From contig CAJZBQ010000058.1 of NCBI GenBank assembly GCA_914767885.1, forward strand, positions 124,001-188,000: a stretch of 64,000 nucleotides of DNA. The letters run 5' to 3'. This document shows, in pieces, positions 53,210 to 63,500 of the stretch. A program made the translations under genes and the position numbers. Source of the stretch: Blepharisma stoltei. Its lineage: Eukaryota > Ciliophora > Heterotrichea > Heterotrichida > Blepharismidae. Under the pieces are notes generated by a model that saw only the letters and a list, made by a program, of their open reading frames with translations, did not search any database and was not told the DNA's origin. How positions within the stretch are numbered: the first letter of the stretch is position 1; each line of letters begins with the position of its first letter.

Positions 53210-56079
53210 CTATTGGCTGAGGGTTATCCTTGCCAAGAATGCTGGTAGATCAATTCAAGGATTGAAAAATCTAAAAATTTTCTCAAAAAAATAAAAATTG
53301 TAAGATTCTGTTATGTCAAGTCTACAATATCCCAGTCCTTCTTTTTCTGGGATTTTTCTTGAATAGCTTAAAGTTTCTATTCAAGATTTATCCTCACTTA
53401 TATAAGAAATAAATCCTGTATGGCCTCCCTCAGAATTTCTTATAACTCCCCCCCCCCCCTCCGTGAGCGAACAAAAAAATTTTGTTCGCTCACGGAGGGG
53501 GGTTAATTTTTTTTTTTTTAAAAAAAATTTATATATAAATTTTATAAAAAATATTTTTTTCGAAATTTAAAAAAATCCTAATTTGCAAAAATTGGGAAGC
53601 AAATATTAATTTAATTTGCAAAATTTATGTTTTAAAACGCAATTTGTTTAAAATTAAACAGAATTAGCTCTAGATTTCATTATACTAATTATCACTTATA
53701 TATCAAAATTTTTTTCCATTAAAATTTTTTCTATTAAAAAAATTTTTGTTCACTCACGGAGGGTGGGTTTTTGGTCAAAAAATGGCGATTTTTCTAATGG
53801 TTTTGTTCGCTCACGGGGGGGGGGGGGGGGAGTAAGAAAAATATCCCCTACATTGATTCTATCAATAGTTTTCAATGACAAATTTTCCAACACAGCTCTA
53901 ACTGATGAGTTTTTCAAATTTCCTTCAGCTGCAAATTGCATATGTCTAGTGGTAAAAGAGCATGGGGAATTTATTCATTTAGAAACAGAAGACGAGCAGT
54001 CTTCAGTCCTTAAATATTTATTTTGATATCTGTAATCACTTCTTGATCCTCCAACTGAATATCCTAGAGTAAATATAAGTAATTCTCCTTGAGGAGGGCT
54101 TAAGTTATCTTTATAGAAATAAAATCAGTTTTCGAAGCCTTCAAGGTTTAGGATATCAAATCCTTCAGGGAGTTGAAAAGTTTGGACCAATGGGCTGAGA
54201 TTTAAATCTAAAATATTGTATTACCTCTTGGAATAAACTAAAATATAAATATTTATATATTTACTGGCCTAAAAATATAGAGAGGCTACTCAAAGAGAAT
54301 AATTTCTGAAAATAGGCTCTAAATCACTAAACTTATTTGCCCCTAATAGTAAAGATAAAATTCTAATGATTCCAACCTGCATAAAATTGACGTTCGAAGT
54401 CCCCAGTAGGTTTTCAGTATCATCAAACACAATTTTTCTATCAGAATCTAAGCTTATATAGCTATAGAAGTTTCTTTTCAATAGCGCGATAAGGCGCATT
54501 CCTAGGTTTTACCGGATGATCTTAAACATATGAAACTTGCTATTCTTTATTCATGGGGAGAAAAACAGCCTAAATAAAGAATTCTGCCTGATCAATCTCG
54601 AGAACTTGAAGAGAGGCTGTGTGAAAAATTTACATCTTGGTTCGTCAAATGAATCTGACGAGCCAATTCTGGCCAGTACTTGAAATGAAAAATGGTAGTT
54701 GCCAGAATTTTATTAATTTTTTGATGGTGAGTATGATCAGAATTTTAATAAATGGCACAGGATCAGACAACTTATTCCTTTCAAACCGATCTAATAATTC
54801 CTTTGGTAATAATTATAACTGCTTTAAAAAAGCCAAAGTTTGTGCTAAGCGCTTGCTCTTCTTCCGAACTTACTAATGACGCATATGGTTTTCGTTAGAA
54901 AATTAAAATGGAGTTAATAATTAAAACTTGTTGATCGAGTTGTGTTTTTGCGGAAGGATAGATTTCTAAACAAATGATGCCAATTTAATTATGATTAACT
55001 GCTTTATAAAAGCCAAAGTTTGTGTGTTAAGAGCTTGTTGTTCTTTACGAACTTACTAATGACGCATATGGTTTTCGTTAGAAAATTAAAATGGAGTTAA
55101 TAATTAAAACCTTGTTTATCGAGTTGTGTTTTTGCGGAAGGGATAGATTTCTAAATAAATGATGCCAATTTAATCATGACTAACTGCTTTATAAAAGCCA
55201 AAGTTTGTGCTAAGCGCTTGCTGCTCTTTACGAACTTTACTAATGATATTAAAATTTTCTTCTTATAATATTTTTAAATTTCTTTCAAATGTTAAAAAAT
55301 AAAATTTTAAAATAACTATATCAATATAAAATAAATTTTTTATAAAAAAATATTTTTAAAATAAAATAATAATTTTTTAAAATTTATTATATCTTTTATA
55401 AAATGGGACTTTAATTTTAACAATATTTTTCAAGTGGGTTGTCTTATCCTTGCCATTTATTAAAATTCTGATCATACTTGCCATCAGAAAATTAATAAAA
55501 TTCTGGCAACTATCATTTATAATTTCAAGTACCGGCCAGAATTGGCTCGCCAGATCCATTTGACGAACCAAAAGTGTAAATTTGCAAATAGCCTCTCTTT
55601 AAGTTCTCGAGACTGATCAGCCAGAACTCCTTATTTTCACTGTATGACTCTCTTACAAAGAAGGAACATCAGATTTTCATGGCCCAAAGACCTTTTAGTC
55701 AAACCAGGAAGCATGCCTTATCGCGCTATTGAAGAGAAAGTTCTATATCTATAGGCTCACGAATAATTTTTTCAAAATTTGATTTTAAAAGTTGTTTTGC
55801 TCCTCTGATTATTGCAGCATTAAGATTTCTTTGCAAAGACTTAGAAATCTGGTCTTTATAATTTTGGTTCAGATAATCCATCAGTGTTTTATGCATTTTC
55901 ATATCTCTATTAAGAGAAGCTAATACTTCTTTTTTCAATGCATTCACTCTTTTATTATCTCCTTCAAGCTTCTGCATTTCATTAACTAGGCATTGAGAAA
56001 TTCCTCTAATTTCCCTCTCTATTTCTCTTCTTCTTATTTCTTCTTCAATCACAGCTTTAGCAAAAGGTGATTCGCTCAT
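53210..56079 (-). CDS. Unrecognised protein with coiled-coil N-terminus, three large inserts
   Basis: 372 residues after removing a 1283-bp element (54465-55747), IES 54211-54288 and MITE 53445-53834. The N-terminus is helical and charged (FAKAVIEEEIRRREIEREIR, 20), then MDYLNQNYKDQISKSLQRN. The C-terminal half has aromatic-rich segments (NWFYFYKDNLSPPQGE, YSVGGSRSDYRY) suggesting a beta-rich domain. No family recognised. The three joins are all supported by phase and give continuous protein. The last ~30 residues are uncertain: a second frame (ILGKDNPQPIVNVQYKE) overlaps near 53165-53250. Confidence 0.65.
53445..53834 (+). mobile_element. MITE as 390-bp IES in the unknown gene
   Basis: TA 53443-53444 to TA 53833-53834. 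Best preserved copy of the family: hairpin end CTCCGTGAGCGAACAA and its complement, poly-T, conserved body, double-repeat end. Removal joins NVGDIFL to IRNSEGGHTGF. Confidence 0.93.
54211..54288. other. IES, 78 bp, in the unknown gene
   Basis: TA 54287-54288 to TA 54209-54210 joins RNYSLWV to DLNLSPLVQ. AT-rich with stops. Confidence 0.7.
54465..55747. mobile_element. 1283-bp element with ~310-bp inverted repeats, excised as IES
   Basis: Ends TATAGAAGTTTCTTTTCAAT and inverted TATAGAACTTTCTCTTCAAT; the inverted similarity continues about 310 bp inward (shared CAATAGCGCGATAAGG, GAGCCAATTCTGGCC). Removing 1283 bp with one TA left joins IREPID to SYISLDSDRKIV. The centre holds ~2.3 tandem copies of a ~180-bp unit. 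No transposase is recognised. Confidence 0.9.
54818..55250. repeat. Tandem ~180-bp repeats inside the large element
   Basis: AACTGCTTTAWAAAAGCCAAAG begins at 54818, 54997 and 55182 (spacing 179 and 185), each followed by similar sequence (GCTAAGCGCTTGC, GACGCATATGG, GGATAGATTTC). Confidence 0.9.
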
Positions 56080-56216
56080 ACTAAAACCTGATAAAATTAA
56101 TTATATGAATGCGCCTCATTATCTATTAGGATTTTTGCTGCTTTTTTTAGCTTTAATCTATGCCTGATCTTATTGAAATCTTCTATATTAATTTTATTCT
56201 ATATAAGTTTTTTACT

Positions 56217-56568
56217 TACTCCCCCCCCCTCCGTGAGTGAACAAAAAAATTTTGTTCACTCACGGAGGGGGGGTTATTTTTTTTTTTTTAAAAAAAATTA
56301 TATATAAACTTTATAAAAAATATTTTTTTTCGAAATTTAAAAAAATCCTAATTCGCAAAAATTGGAAAGCAAATATTAATTTAATTTATAAAATTTATGT
56401 TTTAAAAAGCAATTCGTTCAAAATTAAATAGAATTAGCTCTAGATTTCATTATACTAATTATCATTTATATATTAAAATTTTTTTTCACTCACGGAGGGT
56501 GGGTTTTTGGTCAAAAAATGGCGATTTTTCTAATGGTTTTGTTCACTCACGGAGGGGGGGGGGAGTTA
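56217..56568 (+). mobile_element. MITE, 350 bp, between the unknown gene and CCT4
   Basis: TA 56217-56218 to TA 56567-56568, nearly identical to the 53445 element. Ends 49 bp upstream of the CCT4 start, so its elimination would bring a promoter next to CCT4. Confidence 0.92.
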
Positions 56569-56616
56569 ATATTATTATATATAAATAATCTAAAAAATCT
56601 TCCATGTTTATAATTG

Positions 56617-58203
56617 ATGAGTGCCACCAAAGAGCGAACTTTCACAGGCTCCGAAAAGTCCAAAAGTGTCCGCTCCACCAATATAACAGCCGCCAAAGCC
56701 GTTGCAGACGCTATCAGGACTTCTCTCGGCCCTCGTGGTATGGACAAGATGATCAAGGACTCCAAAGGTGAGGTCACAATTACAAATGACGGTGCGACAA
56801 TCCTCAAACAAATGGAAGTCGTCCACCCCACAGCCAAGATGCTTGTGGAGCTTTCCAAAGCCCAAGACATTGAAGCTGGCGACGGCACTACATCAGTCGT
56901 GGTATTAGCTGGATCTCTTCTCAGTACCTGTAATGGGCTGCTTGATAAAGGAATCCATCCAAGCTTAATTTCAGATAGTTTTAAGCTTGCAGTCAATAAA
57001 GCTTCTGAAGTCCTTGAAGAAATGTCCAATAAGCTTGACCTAAATGATGAAGAAGCGCTGATAAAAATCGCCTCTACAAGTTTAGCAAGCAAAATTGTGT
57101 CCCAGCATTCACAAGAACTAGCCCCAATTGCAGTAAGGGCTGTCATGAACATTGTAAAGCCAGATGACGATAATGTGGATTTGAGGAATATTAAGGTCAG
57201 CAAAAAATTAGGAGGGACTGTAGATGATACTGAATTGGTCAATGGCTTGGTTTTTGCAACAAATCATGCAGCACATGCAGCAGGTGGCCCTACTAGAGTA
57301 GCCAACCCAAAAATTGGATTAATTCAGTTCTGTCTTTCTTCGCCTAAGACTGATATGGAAAACAGCGTCGTCGTGCACGATTACCAAGCTATGGACAGAA
57401 TTTTAAGAGAGGAAAGAAAATATATTGTAGGACTGTGCCAAAAAATTGTGCAGACTGGCTGCAATGTACTTTTGATACAAAAATCTGTCCTGAGAGACGC
57501 GACGAATGATTTAAGCTTGTTTTATTTAGCGAAAAACAAAATTATGGTCATTAAAGATATTGAAAGAGACGATGTAGATTTTATTTCGAGGACTTTAGGA
57601 CTGACCCCTGCAGCTCATGTGGATCAATTTACCTCAGATAAATTAGGAACAGCTGAGCTATGTGAAGAAGAAACTGTTGGAGAAGGCAAAATCGTCAGAA
57701 TTACAGGTGTCCAAAATGACCATCCTAGTGGCAAAACTTCTTCTATTTTAATCAGAGGGTCTAACCAGCTAATTATTGACGAAGCTGACAGATCTTTACA
57801 TGACGCCCTTTGTGTTATTAGAAGCCTTGTCAAAAAAAGAGCTCTGCTACCTGGTGGAGGGGCGCCTGAAACTGAAATTTCTATTAGATTAATGGAATAT
57901 TCAAGGCAGCTGATTGGGGCTGAAGCCATCTGTGTTAGGGCATTTGCTGAGGCTTTTGAGATCATTCCTTATACTTTGGCTGAAAATGCAGGACTTAACC
58001 CAATTTCACTTGTGACGGAGCTGAGGAACAGACATATAGAGGGGGATAAAAATGCTGGGATTAATGTAAGGAGAGGAGGAATTACAAATATGCTGGATGA
58101 AAATGTTATTCAGCCATTATTGGTCACACTGAGTGCAGTGAGATTAGCTACTGAGTGTGTCAGGATGATTTTAAAGATTGATGAAGTCGTTATGGTTAGA
58201 TAA
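56617..58203 (+). CDS. CCT4: T-complex protein 1 subunit delta (CCT4)
   Basis: Subunit of the cytosolic TRiC/CCT chaperonin folding actin and tubulin. Uninterrupted 528 residues. Motifs: [38 protein letters not shown] (ATP site), GGGAPETEI. Start ATG 56617 ([11 protein letters not shown]). No IES or intron. Confidence 0.96.
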   Translation: MSATKERTFTGSEKSKSVRSTNITAAKAVADAIRTSLGPRGMDKMIKDSKGEVTITNDGATILKQMEVVHPTAKMLVELSKAQDIEAGDGTTSVVVLAGSLLSTCNGLLDKGIHPSLISDSFKLAVNKASEVLEEMSNKLDLNDEEALIKIASTSLASKIVSQHSQELAPIAVRAVMNIVKPDDDNVDLRNIKVSKKLGGTVDDTELVNGLVFATNHAAHAAGGPTRVANPKIGLIQFCLSSPKTDMENSVVVHDYQAMDRILREERKYIVGLCQKIVQTGCNVLLIQKSVLRDATNDLSLFYLAKNKIMVIKDIERDDVDFISRTLGLTPAAHVDQFTSDKLGTAELCEEETVGEGKIVRITGVQNDHPSGKTSSILIRGSNQLIIDEADRSLHDALCVIRSLVKKRALLPGGGAPETEISIRLMEYSRQLIGAEAICVRAFAEAFEIIPYTLAENAGLNPISLVTELRNRHIEGDKNAGINVRRGGITNMLDENVIQPLLVTLSAVRLATECVRMILKIDEVVMVR

Positions 58204-58269
58204 ATCTTTTAATAATTAGGACTTTCTTGTGGAAAATGGAATAAAAAAGGATTTTTTATAAATTTAGAT

Positions 58270-59950
58270 ATGGCTGATGAACTTAATGATATGCTATTCC
58301 ATTTATTGTGGGTAAAAGACGCTGTATTTGATTCTAGTACAAAAGCGATTATTCCTCAAACAATTATTTATAAATATTATCAGCCGAGATATTGATTTTT
58401 CACATCACAAGATGGGACAATTAAAAGGAAATCTAAAGACAAACTAACAAAAGAACAAATTCAGCATGACTTTATGAAAGCGATTTCACCATCAGGAATT
58501 ATAGCTGTATATTATTGCATTTATAAAAATAAAAGAGTCATTGAATATTTGACGACGAAAACTTTCAATGAATTTTTGTATAAAAGGAAAATTGAGTATG
58601 ATGGGATCCTTCAAAAATTTGTATACTTTTTTGTGTAAAAAAATTATTAATAAAATATATTTGATATAATTAAAATATCAAGGTATAGATCCTTATGGGT
58701 CTAAAAATTTTGCATTAACTGCTATATGGACACCTAATTTCTGCATGTTTGAGAAAAAAGAAAACAAGCTTGATTTATTTAACCAAAGCTTCGATCTCTA
58801 TGAGAGAGCTATGACTTTTGAAGGTAAAGAATATTTCGTTGAAGCTACCCCGCTTAGGGGCAATGATATCCCTCGCAAGCTACAAGAAAATTGTGACTCA
58901 ATTGTTTCCCATGTCTCAGCTGTCAGTTTCGAAAAATTAAAAATCGCCAGAATGGTTGTCCACTTCAGAATAGACAGTAAAATGAGGCTCTGGCTTCTCT
59001 GTGCAACCTCCTTACGGTTTTCAACAGACGCCCATATGCTTCCTATTGATTTAAACGCTGAAATGGGAATTCCGAAAATTTTGAACCCAAAAAAGCTCAC
59101 AGTGGATTTTAAAAATGCATAAATAGAATGACATTTAGTTTGAGAGAAATTAACTGTGATAATTTTCTATCTCTCTTGGGGTATAGAACGAGGTTTTTTC
59201 CGCTTAGCACACCCGAGGAAGATGACCCCTAGGTGGATGCGTGCAGGAGCAGAGACAGGCAAGAGTGAGGAGGGCCTGTTCCATGAGGCTTTCTGGTCCG
59301 GTGGCTGTGAAACTTATTGGATTTCCAAATCAGTCTGAATATGGCATTACGTCGAAATCCCCAGTGACGTCAGCACTTGGAATTAAAAGGGCAGGCTTTG
59401 GCCACTTCACCCTACTGAAGGAATTGACACATTAAAGACTAAGTTAATTACTATTAAGGATTTCAAAAATCCAGCAATTTTGATAAAAAGTGTTAAATGT
59501 TCTATGTGTGAAGCAATGTTTGAGCTTGATAAAATTGCTGAAATGGACTACAGGGTGGTTATTTCACTATTAAAAGATGAAGAAATACCGATAATAATTA
59601 GAAATATCCACCCTAGGCTTAAAATCAATGATTATAAAAGGCTGAGAAATCATGAAAAATTTTTAGAAAAAAAGGCTCAGCTGTGTTTTGACTGTTTTTT
59701 GTCACTTTCTAGGAACTTGCCGTCTAGTGGGGTGCTTAAAAGTGTCCCTAGATGTCAGTCGCTAAGTGGAATTGGGCCTTTGCACCCTGATAGATTGCAA
59801 TCAAGAAGAGACCGCACAATGTCTTCATTAGCAAGAAGCCCTGTTAATGCAAGAACGCCTAGCACAGCTTCATCAAGAAATGTTTTTTCATCCAGGACTT
59901 CAAAAACAGCAGGTGGGGAATTAATATTGATGCCACTGTCTCCAGTTTAA
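58270..59950 (+). CDS. Unrecognised conserved-looking protein, two inserts
   Basis: 420 residues after removing IES 58622-58685 and the retroposon 59120-59458 with one duplication. N-terminal part MADELNDMLFHLLWVKDAVF, YKYYQPRYWFFTSQDGTIK; middle NFALTAIWTPNFCMFEKKEN, KLKIARMVVHFRIDSKMRLW; then a CSMCEAMF...CFDC four-Cys site (about residues 275-345) that may bind zinc, and a Ser/Arg-rich tail. Resembles proteins conserved among ciliated eukaryotes, but I cannot name the family. Start ATG 58270. Confidence 0.65.
58622..58685. other. IES, 64 bp
   Basis: TA 58622-58623 to TA 58686-58687 joins GILQKFV to DPYGSKNF. Ends TATACTTTTTT and inverted TATACCTTGAT share a short inverted repeat. Confidence 0.85.
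59105..59473. mobile_element. Retroposon-like insert (339 bp) with imperfect 15-bp duplication
   Basis: The insert 59120-59458 lies between GATTTTAAAAATGCA (59105-59119) and GATTTCAAAAATCCA (59459-59473), 13 of 15. Removal joins LTVDFKN to PAILIKSVKCSMC in frame. GC-richer core (CCCGAGGAAGATGACCCC). Confidence 0.75.
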
Positions 59951-60591
59951 AATGTAATTAGTAAATTAATAATTTATCTCAATTTATGCTGCTTGTGAAA
60001 ATTTAATCTCTAATAGCAAAGGTGATATTGAATGCTTAATATATTCGTTCCTAAATTTATAGTTCCTTGGAGCGTGCTTATTTTATTTTGCGATTATTGT
60101 GAATTAAGAGCTCATTAAGTGAAATATATTGAAAATATAATTAGTTAACGAAAACTATTGCCTAATTTCTCTCTATGCTGAATGATACCAGAAAGCAATA
60201 TAGCTGATATTAAAAATATTGCAAATTTAAGAAAGTTAAGAAATTCTGTTAAAAGGTTTAAATAAAGAAATATTCTGAATAATTATTTTATGGAGAAGGA
60301 TTTTAAAGATAGCTAGAATAAGCATTTTTAATTAAATTTATTTAAAAAAGGGTTGTTGAATATTAATAGGTGAGTAAGAGGTTAATTATTGACCTGAATA
60401 ATAAATTTTGAGTCCAAAACAAATCTAAAACCGTTCAAATCATAAATTATTAACTTCTATTGTAAAAATTGAAGATTCTAATACTTTCATCTTTAAGAAG
60501 TAGAAAAGCACATCTCAATAAGCTAATAAGTTATAATACTGATCATATTAAATTTTTATTGAAATATTTTTCATAATAATACAATTCAATA
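59951..60591. other. AT-rich intergenic spacer
   Basis: No gene, RNA gene or repeat that I can support in about 640 bp. Confidence 0.5.
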
Positions 60592-63500
60592 ATGATAACT
60601 GGAAGTTTAGAAGGTCAAAACTCAAGCTTTATATATGACTATAAAGGAGCTTGGAAATCATTCAAAAAGTTCAAAAAAGAATCACTATATAAATTATTCA
60701 ATTTTTTTTCTGATCTCTATAGCAACCGAGAAGGACCAGAAATGAAATCAACGACACAGAAAGTTGTCGATGTCATTTTAAATTCTATCATCACTTTACA
60801 GATAATTGGGCTAAATTGACACCTACAGTCTGACTATGATTTCTTAAAGCCATATGAAATTTATTGACAATTGTTTGGATATGCAGGTTTTGATAATATT
60901 TGTGCAGACTCAAACTGATTGATTCAATGCTATTATGGTTGCTTACTGATGATATCGATGACTGCTTTATTGATTTTTCTTTCTATATTGTGATGTTCAA
61001 AAACTAGAAAACTGAGTACAGTCCCAAGATTTTTTCTAAAAAAGTGTGTGGGTTTTCTCTCTACCATTGGTCTGGTCCCTATATCAACTCTTCTATTATT
61101 AGTAATAAAATATTCATCACAAAATAATAGTGAAATTACAGAATATACAAACTGCGAAAATTGCAATTTGAATTTAGGATCATTGCAAATCCTGGCTTCA
61201 ATTATTTGCTTATTATTTCTTTTTTGTCTAAGCATCTTTAATGAATTATTTTCTGCTGAATTAAGACATTCTCAGCGTTCTGAGAATATTAGGTCGAGAG
61301 CTCATTCTGGATTAAATATAAAAATGCTTTGGACAACTTATTTAGGTGTCGGATTTTTTGTGTCATTAAATGATTACAGCAATTCTTATTTCAAAATTAT
61401 TTTAATTTTTTTCCCTTCCTGAGTGATAATTAGTGCATTTTTTAATCGTCCATATTACAATTTTGAAGCCAATTGAATCCTAATAGCAAGAAATGCGACT
61501 ATTTTATTAACAACCCTAGCTTTTGCATTTGGGGAAACTATCGACGACTCTGGGGTAATTTTGCTTTTGTTTTTTATAGTAGATCCTTTAATTATCCTCA
61601 TATTGCTTCACATCTATAATAAAACAGAAAAATTTGTGTCTAGGAGATACGTTATACCTAAATCTCAATACGAATTTGAAATAAGGTTCAGAGACGAGCT
61701 TTCTGCTGCACCAAAAGATACCCGGTCTATAGTTTTAAAGTTTTCTAAGGTCGAAAAGATCCCTCACTTCTATAAAGACAAACTCTTAGTCATATGAGAA
61801 ACAAATTACTGTTTTTATATCCTAGGTGATGAAAGGTTAGCCCGCGTTAAGCTAACAAAAGCAAAAACTGATATATCAAGCATAGAAGGCGATTTCCAAG
61901 AATGGCTATTATACAAGTGTTTTGAGGACTCCAATACTGCCCTGTATGAAGACATAAATCTTCTTGTCTATTTATTAGAGCTAGAAAAAGTAAAAAAAGA
62001 TGACAGGATTTTATGTTACTATTTAATAGGTTTTTGAGATGAAATTACGTCAAGAAATCCCAGAGTCGACAAGCTTCATTTTATCATGAAAAACCTGTCT
62101 AAAAAGCTAACAAAAGTAAAAAAAAAATATTCAAGTATCATTGCGAAATTTCCTTATAGTGCTTATTCTCATGAGCTGTATGGGACTTTGCTTCAAGATA
62201 TGCTTGGAGACTATGAAACTAGTGGAAAAATGCTGACAAAAAAAGAAAATTTAATGGCGCTTGAAAACCAGCAGCCTGAAGACAAATTTTTCCAATTTTC
62301 TGAATTTAATGGATTTTTATTAATTTCTGCTAATAGAGAAAATTTTGGGGTTATCACATTTGCTAACCCAAAAGCTTCCCTAATCCTGAAACAGTCCACA
62401 GCTAATCTAATGGGTACCAGAATTATAAACTACATCCCGTCTCCTTACGACCAAAAACACGATTCGTATATGCAAAAATTCATAGAAAACTGCACTAATC
62501 CTGATATTGCCATGACTATGGGATTTTTTCTTCAAACTGAGCGTGGGTATCTCGTTGAATGTAAATTCCAAACAAGGCTGGTCGCTTTAGAGTCAAATTT
62601 ATATTTTATGACCTCATTAAAGCAAATTCATAAAAGCAGACAAATTGCTCTCTTATCAGAAGACGGGTATATTTTAAGTCACAGCGAACTTTTCACGCAT
62701 TATATAGACGAGTCTATAAATTCTTTTAAAGGTATTCGTATATCTGAATTAATACCAGAAATAGATATCAGTGTAATGGATTCTTTTGACCCTTTAACAG
62801 TCAAAGTTAAAGGGCATCCACTTGTATTTTCACATATTATTCATAAAACTGGGTCGACAGTTATGCATGCTCTTTTATTAATTCATGAAAGAAATGAAAT
62901 GGCTCAGTGACAAAAGCGGGAGGATTATGACCAAATTAATTTTTTTCAAAATTGCATTTCGTGCCAAATAATTTCTGAGCCGACTTTGTCTCCGTCTTTA
63001 ATGGAGCCAAAATCGTGACAGGAAGAAAAAATAGCAAAGCATTTGTCGATCAGCAATATTTCGTATGAAAGCATGGCAGTTTATGATAAAGAAAATAATG
63101 AGACTAAAACTTTAGGCCAAAAAGAACAGGAAAAGACCTCACAAACGCAGAGCAGCTATTCTGCAAGCCAGTCAAGTAAGATTTATTATGTTTTGCCTAT
63201 TTTATTTATAAAATTTCATATACATATTCCATTTTAGCATAAAGAGCCTATTTTCAAGCCCAAAATAAAATTGTCATGTAGATTCTATAAATAAAAATGT
63301 AATAAAGGATTATGTAGGGTTTGGAAATAACATGGTAATTAAATCAGAAAGTGCTTTAAGACTATTTAAATGAACTCTTCTAGCATCAGTATTTTTTATC
63401 TAGATTTTAATTGTGATAGCAGCCAATATTATAATTATGTCATTAATTTACAATCAAATTAGCTACTCAAACAATCTTGGAGTTATTAAGCGGATAGCAG

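Noticed and set aside
53165-53250. Alternative C-terminus ILGKDNPQPIVNVQYKE for the 53210 gene
   Set aside because: No 15-nt intron or in-phase TA pair joins it to the upstream frame; kept only as an uncertainty.
56547-57242. Long minus-strand frame opposite CCT4
   Set aside because: Shadow of the CCT4 coding strand; low-complexity Ser/Leu composition and no family features.
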